A DNA stretch of 64,000 nucleotides from NCBI RefSeq assembly GCF_023205095.1, contig NZ_CP046242.1, forward strand, positions 1,539,001 to 1,603,000, given 5' to 3'. A program made the translations under genes and the position numbers. The notes beneath the pieces were generated by a model. The model was not told the DNA's origin. It saw only the letters and a program-made list of their open reading frames with translations, and made no database searches. Every line of letters starts with the position of its first letter. Position 1 is the stretch's first letter. This document shows, piece by piece, positions 25,016-33,141 of the stretch. The DNA comes from Bizionia sp. M204. GTDB lineage: Bacteria; Bacteroidota; Bacteroidia; Flavobacteriales; Flavobacteriaceae.

Positions 25016-25944
25016 TAAGGTTTTGTGGAGTAGTAACCGTCTTGCGGAATTTCAATAAAATAGTTTTTTCTAGACTTATTGTTTAAAAAAGGTTCACGCA
25101 ACCAAGGGTTGTGAATTTTTAAAATTTTATAATTAATGTTATATGTTTCTGCAAAAGCAGTAAAATCTGTAACCGCTGTATCTACCGCAACTTTATAGGT
25201 TGGAATGTTTTTATATAAGTCTTTATCTCTAAAATTAAAACCATATTTATCAGCGTTGGATAAAATTTCTTTTAAGGCCACAATTCTAAACATATAGCGT
25301 CCTGTTTCTTCACCTAAAAGCAAATCGTAATACCCAGTAACATTCTGTTCACTTAAACGTCTAGATATTCCAGACATTCCGGCATTATACGCGGCAGCTG
25401 CCAATGTCCATGACCCTAATTTCTCTTTGGATTTTTTCAAATAATCGCACGCGATTTCGGTAGACATTTCTAAATTATAACGTTCATCCACATTATCATT
25501 TACTTCCAATCCATATTCACGTGCAGTTGTTGGCATTATTTGCCAAACACCTCTGGCTCCTGCTGGCGATACAGCATTGGTTAACCCACTTTCTATTACT
25601 GCCAAATATTTAAAATCGTCTGGAACACCATGTTTTGCTAAAATAGGTTCAATAATTGGAAAGTACTTTTTAGCACGTTTAAACATGAGTAGTCCGTTGG
25701 ACTGCCAATAGGTATTTACCAATAATTCGCGGTCCATGCGTTCATAAATATCCGGATCTTTTAATGGTAAAGGTTCACCTGCAAAATCCAAATTATCAGG
25801 AATTTGAAGTGCATAAACATTATAATCGTTTATAAGTTGCTTTTCAAAATTTTCATCCGTTTTTGCGTTCTGTTGTGCAAAAATAAATAGGAAAGTTAAA
25901 CTTAACAATCCTACCATCATTAACATTCTTTTCATCAATTTCAT
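25015..25944 (-). CDS. Membrane-bound lytic murein transglycosylase, MltD/Slt type
   Basis: A 309-residue product when started at the internal ATG at 25944 (MKLMKRMLMMVGLLSLTFLFIFAQQ), which begins a good signal peptide; an upstream ATG at 25992 would add 16 non-signal residues and overlap the previous gene. The SLT domain shows the catalytic Glu in LAVIESGLTNAVSPAGARGVWQIMP and the following ERYNLEMSTEIACDYL and WTLAAAAYNAGMSG blocks. These enzymes cleave the MurNAc-GlcNAc bond of peptidoglycan forming 1,6-anhydro ends. No LysM repeat is present at the C-terminus, unlike E. coli MltD. Overlaps the cls start by one base. Confidence 0.9.
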   Translation of the reverse strand: MKLMKRMLMMVGLLSLTFLFIFAQQNAKTDENFEKQLINDYNVYALQIPDNLDFAGEPLPLKDPDIYERMDRELLVNTYWQSNGLLMFKRAKKYFPIIEPILAKHGVPDDFKYLAVIESGLTNAVSPAGARGVWQIMPTTAREYGLEVNDNVDERYNLEMSTEIACDYLKKSKEKLGSWTLAAAAYNAGMSGISRRLSEQNVTGYYDLLLGEETGRYMFRIVALKEILSNADKYGFNFRDKDLYKNIPTYKVAVDTAVTDFTAFAETYNINYKILKIHNPWLREPFLNNKSRKNYFIEIPQDGYYSTKP

Positions 25945-25978
25945 CTCTGTAAGTTTTTGTTTAAAGTTATAAAAAAAA

Positions 25979-26659
25979 TCAACATGATTCACTAGAACCC
26001 TCTAAAATAAGTTCTGGTAAATGTTCATTAAACCAACGGTATTTATTGAGGATCATGATATGTGTTCCTTTATCAATTGTAATGCAATTTTTAATATGCC
26101 TGTATGGGAAAACATTATCCAATGATCCATGTATATGGATAATATTTTCTGGAGCTTTATTTTGATTCCAACAAATCATTTCTTTAACTGCCCAATTAAT
26201 ATATCGTGGGTCTGTTACAGACAGATACTTTTTATAAAGCGCCACGCGTTTTTTAACGGTTTCTCCAAAAGCGTATTTTGCCAACACATCCATATTACCC
26301 ATTAAAGAAGCCGGAAACAATTTAAAGGCTTTAGTAGCGCGCATAATTTTCATCCGTTTGGGCATTTCCTTTTTGCTTTTTATACTAGAAATAATAATTA
26401 ATCGTTTAATTTTTAAATGCTTACTCATTTCCTGAACCAAAACACCACCAAATGAAACACCAATTAAGGCCACATTTTTTTCTGTTATTTGATTTACCAT
26501 ACGTAAAGCATAATTGGTAAGTGTTTCATTTTCTTCAGGAATTTGCCATTCCAACAAGTGAATTTTAAAATCTGATTCGGGTAATTTTATATATTCAAAA
26601 ATGGTTGAGCTAGCAGCTAATCCGGGCATAAAATATACATGTATTATATCTTGATTCAT
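25979..26659 (-). CDS. Alpha/beta-hydrolase
   Basis: 226 residues without signal peptide. The nucleophile elbow is GVSFGG (Ser ~69), the acid is probably Asp in HIHGSLDNVFP and the base His in KGTHIMIL, a complete triad in the usual order; the oxyanion region is YFMPGLAASSTIF. Substrate unknown. First gene of the operon that continues with the lytic transglycosylase and cardiolipin synthase, so a role in envelope lipid or cell-wall turnover is possible but only by association. A -7 element (TAGTTTTG, minus) lies at 26718-26725. Confidence 0.85.
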   Translation of the reverse strand: MNQDIIHVYFMPGLAASSTIFEYIKLPESDFKIHLLEWQIPEENETLTNYALRMVNQITEKNVALIGVSFGGVLVQEMSKHLKIKRLIIISSIKSKKEMPKRMKIMRATKAFKLFPASLMGNMDVLAKYAFGETVKKRVALYKKYLSVTDPRYINWAVKEMICWNQNKAPENIIHIHGSLDNVFPYRHIKNCITIDKGTHIMILNKYRWFNEHLPELILEGSSESC

Positions 26660-26704
26660 AAGGTATTAAAAGCCTTTATTATTAATAATGACAATATTTT
26701 TTCG

Positions 26705-26725
26705 TAAATTTGTGTTACAAAACTA
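26705..26725. promoter_or_regulatory. Back-to-back -7 elements of a divergent promoter
   Basis: TAAATTTG on the plus strand (26705-26712) serves the gene at 26777, and TAGTTTTG on the minus strand (26718-26725) serves the hydrolase operon. The two transcripts would overlap or interfere. A hairpin AAAACTAT/ATAGTTTT (26719-26740) lies in the plus-strand leader. Confidence 0.5.
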
Positions 26726-26776
26726 TATAAAAATAGTTTTCACTCCCTATAATTCCATTGAATAAAAAAGAATATT

Positions 26777-27073
26777 ATGATAGAAGAACATGAACTCATT
26801 GACAATGACTTTTTGCGTCAGTTTGAATTAAAAATAGACGATCAACTTGCAAAAATTGAATATTCACTTCAGGAACGTAAAATATTTTTAACAAAGCTTA
26901 TTATTCCGGAAGACGTATTTTCGGAAGCATTTCAAAACGAATTTATAATTATCGTTTTTAAAAACATTCAAGAGCGTAATTTGAGTGTTGTTCCTACAAG
27001 CCCTGAAATAGCCAGGTTTATTAGAAAAAACAGACAATACAAAAGTATGCTTCCCGTTGGTGTTCGCATCTAA
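26777..27073 (+). CDS. Small GNAT-related protein (PF14542-like), degenerate acetyl-CoA loop
   Basis: 98 residues. The C-terminal half, LSVVPTSPEIARFIRKNRQYKSMLP, matches the end of small Gcn5-related acetyltransferases (VxPxCPxxxxFIxxxxxYxxLL). The N-terminus (FELKIDDQLAKIEYSLQERKIFLTKLIIPEDVF) matches their beta hairpin. In the family the strand is followed by an R-G-x-G-x-A loop that binds acetyl-CoA; here the corresponding segment reads PEDVFSEAFQNEFIIIVF with no RGxGxA, so catalysis is doubtful. Own promoter and a strong terminator make it a monocistronic gene. Confidence 0.75.
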   Translation: MIEEHELIDNDFLRQFELKIDDQLAKIEYSLQERKIFLTKLIIPEDVFSEAFQNEFIIIVFKNIQERNLSVVPTSPEIARFIRKNRQYKSMLPVGVRI

Positions 27074-27140
27074 TTGGGAACATACCTATTTATTTTTCCT
27101 GCCAACGCCACTTTTTTTTATAATTGATAGAAAAACTACA

Positions 27141-27174
27141 AAAAAGGCGTGCTTTAATTAAAGCACGCCTTTTT
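27141..27174. terminator. Perfect 34-nt palindromic terminator
   Basis: AAAAAGGCGTGCTTTAA followed immediately by its reverse complement, flanked by A and T runs, between converging stops at 27073 and 27195. Works in both directions. Confidence 0.9.
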
Positions 27175-27194
27175 AAGTTTTATTAGTTACGATA

Positions 27195-28106
27195 TTAACT
27201 CTTTATAATTCGTTTAGTAACTGAACCAGTATCCGTAGCTACTTTTAATATATATACACCAGCGTGTAATTTACCTATATTTAGTCTTTCAATATTATTA
27301 GATTTTAAAACTAATTTTCCAGCAATGTCATATAACTCCGTTGAGAAATTAGAAACTGACTGTGGAAAATTAATATGAATATAATCTTGAGCCGGGTTAG
27401 GCGTTACAGAGATTTTTTCCATTGAAAAATCTTTTACAGAAAGTGGCGCCTCATCTCTAATTTGAAATCCTGAACTTGGAAAAGATTCACCAAGTAAACC
27501 AGAAATATTTGTCCAATTCGTCGCTCCAGCCCCAAATAAATTAGATGGGTCTATTAATACAGGTTCTTCACCAGAAACCGCAGCAGTTGAGCCAAACCAG
27601 TTCCACCTGTTCAATCCTGTAGTAGAGAAAGCTTCATTTACAGTTGGAAATGCCGCAATCCAATATGTTCCTGCTGGTAATGTAATTTGCGTTCCTCCAT
27701 TAGCATCTGTAACACGGACTGTAAAGTTGGCTGCACCAGCACCATCTTCATTTAATGTGAAGTCAGTTGCCGAAATTCCAGAAAGTTCAACAACACCTGT
27801 TCCAGGAACACTAGGATTACCATTTGGTACACCTGCATTATCAGCATAAATAAAAACATTAAAGCTTAATAAATTTGTAAAATTAACCGTATTACTTAAT
27901 AGCCCATAAATATCAATCTCTCCTAAAATAGTATTACTAGGCAGAACAAAGTCATCTGAAACATATACTCCAACGCCATCGTTCCCTTGAAAACTAACAA
28001 GTGCACTTCCTGCTGCGTTCACAGGTTGATCTATAACTACAGCTTGTGCATGGGATGCCCAAGTAAGTAAACATAACAATAAAGGTAAAATGTAATTTTT
28101 TTTCAT
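27195..28106 (-). CDS. Secreted T9SS cargo protein
   Basis: 303 residues: signal peptide (MKKNYILPLLLCLLTWASHAQA), a beta-rich domain of ~200 residues (VYVSDDFVLPSNTILGEIDIYG, YADNAGVPNGNPSVPGTGVVEL, LPAGTYWIAAFPTV, GLNRWNWFGS) and a T9SS type A sorting domain (SVTPNPAQDYIHI...GKLVLKS...HAGVYILKV). The VSDDFxLP...GxP...LPAGTYWI...WFG succession recurs in marine flavobacterial proteins of unknown role that look like galactose-binding or PEP-CTERM-type folds. No active-site motif. Monocistronic; only 55 bases separate it from the divergent oligopeptide-binding gene. Confidence 0.85.
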   Translation of the reverse strand: MKKNYILPLLLCLLTWASHAQAVVIDQPVNAAGSALVSFQGNDGVGVYVSDDFVLPSNTILGEIDIYGLLSNTVNFTNLLSFNVFIYADNAGVPNGNPSVPGTGVVELSGISATDFTLNEDGAGAANFTVRVTDANGGTQITLPAGTYWIAAFPTVNEAFSTTGLNRWNWFGSTAAVSGEEPVLIDPSNLFGAGATNWTNISGLLGESFPSSGFQIRDEAPLSVKDFSMEKISVTPNPAQDYIHINFPQSVSNFSTELYDIAGKLVLKSNNIERLNIGKLHAGVYILKVATDTGSVTKRIIKS

Positions 28107-28161
28107 AATTTTAAAGTTTTAGATTTATAACCGCTAAATATAGACAATCTAATTGATAATC

Positions 28162-29745
28162 ATGAAATATTACACTGTTATTTTTTTGCTCTTTTTAGGA
28201 TGTTCGTCTGATAAACAGGAGCTAACAAATATATTTAGGTATAATGAGCATAAAAACATCAGTTCTTTAGATCCTGCCTTTTCTAAAGATTTGGCAGATA
28301 TTTGGGCAACTAATCAGCTTTTTAATGGTTTGGTGGAAATGGATGACAGCTTAAACGTTAAACCAAGTATTGCTAAAAACTGGGTAGTTTCAGATAGTGC
28401 TAAAACCTATACATTTACCTTACGTCATGACGTGTATTTTCATAATCATGGATTATTTGGTGAGGATTCTACCAGAACGGTAAAGGCTTCCGATTTTGAA
28501 TACAGCTTTAACCGAATAAAAGACAAACAAATTGCATCGCCTGGTAGCTGGGTGTTAAATAAAGTAGAGGACTTTTATGCGGTTAATGATTCTATTTTCG
28601 AAATAAAACTGACACAGCCCTTTCCTGCTTTTTTAGGTTTACTAACCATGAAGTATTGTTCCGTAGTTCCGAAGGAAATTGTAGAACATTATGGCACTGA
28701 TTTTAGAGCACATCCAATTGGTACTGGTCCCTTTAAATTTAAACGATGGGAAGAAAACTTAAAGCTCGTTTTCAGAAAGCATACTAATTATTTCGAATCT
28801 GATAAACAAGGTAAAAAGCTTCCGTATTTAGAAGCTATTGCCATAACATTTCTTCCGGATAAGCAAAGTGAATTTTTACAATTTGCACAAGGAAACATAG
28901 ACTATGTATCTGGTTTGGATGCATCATATAAGGATGAAATTCTAACAGCCAATGGAACACTTCGTGACAATTATGCCAATGATGTAAACATGATACGTGG
29001 TCCTTATTTAAATACGGAATATTTGGCGTTTTATATGGATTCTGACGTTGCGGAAATACAATCAGAATATATTAGAAAAGCAGTAAATTATGGTTTTGAC
29101 AGAGAGAAAATGATGATTTACCTGCGGAATGGCGTTGGTATTCCAGCTCATGGCGGATTCATTCCAAAAGGCTTACCTGGTTATAGTCAAAAATCCGGAT
29201 TTAATTATCAGCCTGAAAAAGCAAAAGAATTGGTTGAACAATTTAAAACAGAAACTGGAAATAGAAACCCTGAAATCACGATTACAACCACCAGTAATTA
29301 TTTAAGTTTTTGCGAGTATATCCAGAGAGAACTCCAAAAAACTGGTCTATTAGTTTCTATTAATGTAATTCCTGCTTCTAGTTTAAAAGACTCTAAAGCA
29401 AATGGTAAATTAGATATGTTTCGCGCTAGCTGGGTAGCAGATTATCCAGATGCTGAAAATTATTTATCACTCTACTACAGCAAAAATTTTGCACCTAATG
29501 GTCCTAATTACACACATTATAAAAATGACCAGTTTGATGCTTGGTATGAACAGGCTTTTACAGAAACTAACACTTTAGAAAGAGAACGGCTTTACACCAA
29601 AATGGATAGTTTAGTTATGGCCTCTGCACCTGTTGTACCTATGTTTTATGATGAAGTTGTCCGATTTACAAGGAAAAACATTTCGGGTTTGGGTATCAAC
29701 CCCATTAACTTATTGGAGTTAAAACATGTGAAAAAGACTGATTGA
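28162..29745 (+). CDS. ABC-transporter substrate-binding lipoprotein, OppA/DppA family
   Basis: 527 residues from the ATG at 28162 (a TTG three codons upstream is a weaker alternative). MKYYTVIFLLFLGC is a lipoprotein signal with Cys14. SBP_bac_5 hallmarks follow: ISSLDPAFSKDLADIWATNQLFNGLVEMD, PSIAKNWVVSDSAKTYTFTLRHDVYFHNH, HPIGTGPFKFKRWEENLKLVFRKHTNYF, IRKAVNYGFDREKMMIYLRNGVGIPAHGGFIPKGLPGY. These proteins deliver peptides or similar solutes to an inner-membrane permease; no permease or ATPase is encoded beside it here, so it is an orphan or works with one elsewhere. Confidence 0.9.
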   Translation: MKYYTVIFLLFLGCSSDKQELTNIFRYNEHKNISSLDPAFSKDLADIWATNQLFNGLVEMDDSLNVKPSIAKNWVVSDSAKTYTFTLRHDVYFHNHGLFGEDSTRTVKASDFEYSFNRIKDKQIASPGSWVLNKVEDFYAVNDSIFEIKLTQPFPAFLGLLTMKYCSVVPKEIVEHYGTDFRAHPIGTGPFKFKRWEENLKLVFRKHTNYFESDKQGKKLPYLEAIAITFLPDKQSEFLQFAQGNIDYVSGLDASYKDEILTANGTLRDNYANDVNMIRGPYLNTEYLAFYMDSDVAEIQSEYIRKAVNYGFDREKMMIYLRNGVGIPAHGGFIPKGLPGYSQKSGFNYQPEKAKELVEQFKTETGNRNPEITITTTSNYLSFCEYIQRELQKTGLLVSINVIPASSLKDSKANGKLDMFRASWVADYPDAENYLSLYYSKNFAPNGPNYTHYKNDQFDAWYEQAFTETNTLERERLYTKMDSLVMASAPVVPMFYDEVVRFTRKNISGLGINPINLLELKHVKKTD

Positions 29746-29775
29746 ATTTAATGAAAGAGGTGAAATTTTTAGATG

Positions 29776-30951
29776 CTATTCTCTTCTAAATCGTTTGGTT
29801 TCTTCAAATACATGCTCCAAAATAGCGGCATCTTTTTCCGTAAATTCTATGTCGCGTCGTGACATAACAACTTCGGCAACTTCAAAAGCTTTTTTGGTTA
29901 AATAAGTTGTAAACCCACTGCTTCCTCCCCAAGAAAAACTTGGCACGAAATTTCGTGGAAATCCACTCCCAAAAATATTAGCACTAACACCTACAACCGT
30001 TCCCGTATTAAACATGGTGTTAATACCACATTTACTGTGGTCACCCATCATGAGTCCACAGAATTGTAAACCTGTTTTTGCAAATCCTTCTTTTTGGTAA
30101 TCCCACAGGCGCACTTCCGCATAATTGTTTTTTAAATTCGAGTTATTAGTATCGGCACCTAAATTGCACCATTCGCCAATAACAGAATTTCCTAAAAATC
30201 CATCATGACCTTTATTAGAATAGGCGAAAATTACAGAATTAGTAACCTCTCCTCCTACCTTACTATGAGGTCCAACCGTTGTTGGGCCGTAAATTTTAGA
30301 AGCCATTTTCACGGTTGCATGATCACATAAAGCAAAAGGTCCGCGAATAACGCTTCCCTCCATAACTTCGGCATCCTTACCTATATATATTGGCCCATTT
30401 GTAGCATTCAAGGTTACAAAATCCAGTTTGGCACCTTCTTCAATAAAAATAGATTCCGGATGAATGGTATTTACCGTTGCTGGAATGGGTTGCGATTTTC
30501 TATTCGTTGTTAGTAGTTCAAAATCATCTTGAATCGCTTCGCCGTTTTTAGAAAAAATATCCCATGTATTTTCAACTTTTAAAAGCGAATCAGTATACTC
30601 AATGGCCTCATAAGAATCAAAATTAACCTCCTCTTGAGATTCTTTCGTGTAAAAAGCAATTACATCCTCATCCTTAAAAATAGCTTGGTTTTCACTTAAA
30701 TCTGTAATCATGGCTACCAATTCATCATTAGGTAAATAGGATGCATTAATCATGACATTCTGCTCCATTTCAACCATTGGGTATTTGTCCGATAAATACT
30801 CTTCAGTGACTGTCGTGGTTGTAGAGCCTAAATAAAGTTCCCATTTCTCACGAATAGTTAATATACCAATACGAATATCGGCAACCGGACGCGTGTATGT
30901 AAATGGCAATAAATTATTGCGCGAAGGACCATCAAAAAGAATGTAGTTCAT
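29776..30951 (-). CDS. GlmU-family two-domain protein (nucleotidyltransferase-like plus left-handed beta-helix)
   Basis: 391 residues from ATG 30951 (MNYILFDGPSRNNLLPFTYTRP). A start 13 codons earlier would lie inside the rpmE2 terminator hairpin and is rejected. Residues 1-190 resemble a nucleotidyltransferase domain with FTYTRPVADIRIGILTIREKWE; residues 190-380 are hexapeptide repeats of a left-handed beta-helix (AEVMEGSVIRGPFALCDHATVKMASKIYGPTTVGPHSKVGGEV, CGINTMFNTGTVVGVSANIFG). This matches the alternative GlmU-like family of Bacteroidota, thought to act in UDP-GlcNAc-type sugar activation; the exact reaction is unproven. Convergent with the oligopeptide-binding gene. Confidence 0.85.
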   Translation of the reverse strand: MNYILFDGPSRNNLLPFTYTRPVADIRIGILTIREKWELYLGSTTTTVTEEYLSDKYPMVEMEQNVMINASYLPNDELVAMITDLSENQAIFKDEDVIAFYTKESQEEVNFDSYEAIEYTDSLLKVENTWDIFSKNGEAIQDDFELLTTNRKSQPIPATVNTIHPESIFIEEGAKLDFVTLNATNGPIYIGKDAEVMEGSVIRGPFALCDHATVKMASKIYGPTTVGPHSKVGGEVTNSVIFAYSNKGHDGFLGNSVIGEWCNLGADTNNSNLKNNYAEVRLWDYQKEGFAKTGLQFCGLMMGDHSKCGINTMFNTGTVVGVSANIFGSGFPRNFVPSFSWGGSSGFTTYLTKKAFEVAEVVMSRRDIEFTEKDAAILEHVFEETKRFRRE

Positions 30952-30977
30952 GTTATATGCTTTTTGGTAAAAATAAA

Positions 30978-31006
30978 AAAAGCCTTTCAATAGTTGAAAG
31001 GCTTTT
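30978..31006 (-). terminator. rpmE2 terminator
   Basis: 13-bp perfect stem (AAAAGCCTTTCAA / TTGAAAGGCTTTT) with a 3-nt loop, 23 bases past the rpmE2 stop on the minus strand. Confidence 0.85.
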
Positions 31007-31028
31007 AGAAATATATTTTGGACTAAAT

Positions 31029-31280
31029 TTATTTTTTAAATTTAGCGTATTTAGTTTTAAACTTGTCAATACGACCAGCCGTATCAATTAATTTAGATTT
31101 ACCTGTGTAAAAAGGGTGTGATGTTCTAGAAATCTCCATTTTAATTAATGGATATTCAACACCTTCCACTTCTAAAGTTTCGTTCGTGTTTGCTGTAGAT
31201 TTTGTTAAAAAAACGTCGTCGTTAGACATGTCTTTAAACGCTACTACTCTATAATTTTCTGGATGTATTTCTTTTTTCAT
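31029..31280 (-). CDS. rpmE2: 50S ribosomal protein L31, type B
   Basis: 83 residues: [20 protein letters not shown], then [20 protein letters not shown] and a C-terminal [14 protein letters not shown]. It lacks the CxxC zinc-binding cysteines of type A L31 and has the type B length and the SHPFYTGK block, so it is the zinc-independent form. Single gene between a near-consensus promoter and a terminator. Confidence 0.96.
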   Translation of the reverse strand: MKKEIHPENYRVVAFKDMSNDDVFLTKSTANTNETLEVEGVEYPLIKMEISRTSHPFYTGKSKLIDTAGRIDKFKTKYAKFKK

Positions 31281-31317
31281 CGCTAAATGCTTTAATATCT
31301 TAACTTTTTTCGAAGTG

Positions 31318-31347
31318 CAAATTTAGGCAATTTTAATAACTATGCAA
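31318..31347 (-). promoter_or_regulatory. Canonical promoter of rpmE2
   Basis: TTG (31345-31347), a 19-base spacer and TAAATTTG (31318-31325) on the minus strand. Leader of about 30 bases. Confidence 0.8.
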
Positions 31348-31517
31348 TACTTTTTTAATTTATTTATATGAAATATGTCATATTACTAAATTATTCAGTC
31401 TTACCTCTATTTTCTTATTGCTTTTTTACACTTTTCTCTTCAATATGCAAAAGTAAACAACTTCCCATAATTACACAATAGAGCTTATTTAAAATACAGT
31501 TTATTGTAACGTTTTGC

Positions 31518-31525
31518 TATATTTG
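31518..31525 (+). promoter_or_regulatory. -7 promoter element for the DUF4199 gene
   Basis: TATATTTG, 40 bases before the ATG at 31566. Confidence 0.5.
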
Positions 31526-31565
31526 TTTACTAACTTTTTATAATCAACTAAAAGAAATTAACAAA

Positions 31566-32096
31566 ATGGAAACATCTACTAAATCAATTGCAATTAATTT
31601 CGGTCTGTACCTTGGCGGAATTTTATCATTATTAACTGTTATGGCTTATGCCATAAGTCTAGATTTATTTACGAAATGGTGGTTTGGAATTGCCATGATG
31701 ATTTTGGTTATTGTTTTAGGTGTTATGTCTTCAACAAAATCAAGAGGTGCACTAAATGGCTTTATTAGCTTTAAAGGTGCTTTTACATCTTTTTTTATCA
31801 CAGTCCTTATAGGTTTAGTGATTAGCACCGTTGTTAGTTATGTAATTTTCAATATTGTGGATCCAGAAGCGTCAGGAATATTACAAGAAAAAATACTTGC
31901 GTCACAGGTTGAAATGATGCGTGGCTTTGGTGCTCCAGAAGAATCTATTGCCCAAATAGTTGAAGAAATGGAAAAGCAAGAAGACATGTACTCCTTGGGT
32001 AATATTTTACAAGCTTTAGCATTTCAATTAGTCGGATTTAGCGTCGTTGGCCTTATTGTAGCTTTGGTTGTTAAAAAAGAAGATATACAAGCTTAA
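31566..32096 (+). CDS. DUF4199 membrane protein
   Basis: 176 residues with four hydrophobic segments (FGLYLGGILSLLTVMAYAI, WWFGIAMMILVIVLGVM, AFTSFFITVLIGLVISTVVSYVIF, ILQALAFQLVGFSVVGLIVALVV) and a Glu/Met-rich loop (PEASGILQEKILASQVEMMRG) between the third and fourth. This layout and the SFKGAFxxxFxxxLIGxxIS segment identify DUF4199, an uncharacterised Bacteroidota inner-membrane family. It is followed by the GT2 gene after 43 bases, a pairing I associate with flavobacterial genomes from memory. Confidence 0.85.
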   Translation: METSTKSIAINFGLYLGGILSLLTVMAYAISLDLFTKWWFGIAMMILVIVLGVMSSTKSRGALNGFISFKGAFTSFFITVLIGLVISTVVSYVIFNIVDPEASGILQEKILASQVEMMRGFGAPEESIAQIVEEMEKQEDMYSLGNILQALAFQLVGFSVVGLIVALVVKKEDIQA

Positions 32097-32106
32097 ATAA
32101 TTTCGT

Positions 32107-32114
32107 TACTTTTG
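32107..32114 (+). promoter_or_regulatory. -7 promoter element for the GT2 gene
   Basis: TACTTTTG, 25 bases before the ATG at 32140, suggesting the glycosyltransferase can be transcribed separately from DUF4199. Confidence 0.45.
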
Positions 32115-32139
32115 GTGTTTCACATATGAAATCACGTAC

Positions 32140-33081
32140 ATGAATATATCAGTAGTCATACCACTACTTAACGAACAAGAGTCTTTAATAGAACTACATG
32201 ATTGGATTGCAAAAGTTATGCAATCCAATCATTTTTCTTATGAAATCCTTTTTATTGATGATGGTAGCACAGATGATTCTTGGAAAATCATTCAACAGCT
32301 TTCCGAAAAAAATAACGCAGTAAAAGGCATTCAGTTTTTAAGGAATTTTGGAAAATCCCAAGCTTTACACGCTGGTTTTGAAAAAGCACAAGGCGATGTT
32401 GTAATTACCATGGATGCCGATCTTCAGGACAATCCAGAAGAAATTCCTGATTTATACAATATGATTCTATCGGAAGGTTTTGACATGGTTTCCGGTTGGA
32501 AGAAAAAACGCTACGACGCCGTACTTTCTAAAAATATGCCGTCTAAATTGTTCAATTGGGCAGCTCGAAAAACGTCGGGTGTTAAACTCAATGATTTTAA
32601 TTGCGGACTAAAAGCATACCGACGAAATGTGGTAAAAAACATTGATGTAAATGGTGAAATGCATCGTTATATTCCGGTATTAGCAAAAAATGCAGGCTTT
32701 ACTAAAATTGGTGAAAAAGTGGTGCAGCATCAAGCTAGAAAGTATGGCGAAACAAAATTTGGAATGGATCGTTTTATTCACGGTTTTCTAGATTTAATTA
32801 CCATTTGGTTTATTTCCAGATTTGGAAGAAGACCCATGCATTTATTTGGTGCACTTGGCGTCATGATGTTTGCTATTGGATTTGCATTTTCCTTTTATTT
32901 AGGAATTGATAAACTATTTTTAAATCCTGATGGTCGTCTTATTACAGACAGACCACAGTTTTTTATTGCTTTGGTAACCATGATAATTGGTACGCAATTT
33001 TTTGTTGCTGGCTTTCTAGGCGAAATTATATTGCGAACCAAAGAAAACAGAAAGCGGTATTTAATAAAAGATGCTATTTAA
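32140..33081 (+). CDS. Glycosyltransferase family 2, polyprenyl-phosphate sugar transferase type (GtrB/DPM1-like)
   Basis: 313 residues. GT-A fold start ISVVIPLLNEQESLIELHDW, nucleotide-binding IDDGSTDDSW, the DxD metal site in VVITMDADLQDNPEEIP (~86-102) and the acceptor region LNDFNCGLKAYRR, HQARKYGETKFGMDRFIHG. Two C-terminal transmembrane helices (LFGALGVMMFAIGFAFSFYLG and FFIALVTMIIGTQFFVAGFLGEI) place it at the inner membrane. Enzymes of this type move a sugar from a nucleotide donor to undecaprenyl phosphate for surface-glycan or lipid A modification. The next gene makes activated hexose phosphates, which fits. Confidence 0.92.
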   Translation: MNISVVIPLLNEQESLIELHDWIAKVMQSNHFSYEILFIDDGSTDDSWKIIQQLSEKNNAVKGIQFLRNFGKSQALHAGFEKAQGDVVITMDADLQDNPEEIPDLYNMILSEGFDMVSGWKKKRYDAVLSKNMPSKLFNWAARKTSGVKLNDFNCGLKAYRRNVVKNIDVNGEMHRYIPVLAKNAGFTKIGEKVVQHQARKYGETKFGMDRFIHGFLDLITIWFISRFGRRPMHLFGALGVMMFAIGFAFSFYLGIDKLFLNPDGRLITDRPQFFIALVTMIIGTQFFVAGFLGEIILRTKENRKRYLIKDAI

Positions 33082-33141
33082 CAGTTATCTAGCACACATT
33101 TTTATGAATTTCGTACTATTGTACGCTACTTTATTTTAACT

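Noticed and set aside
30952-30990. Upstream start for the GlmU-like gene
   Set aside because: The 13 extra codons run into the rpmE2 terminator; the conserved start MNYILFDGPSR lies at 30951.
31281-31565. Search for a small RNA or tRNA in the rpmE2-DUF4199 gap
   Set aside because: Only the two divergent promoter elements were seen; no cloverleaf or stable hairpin stood out.
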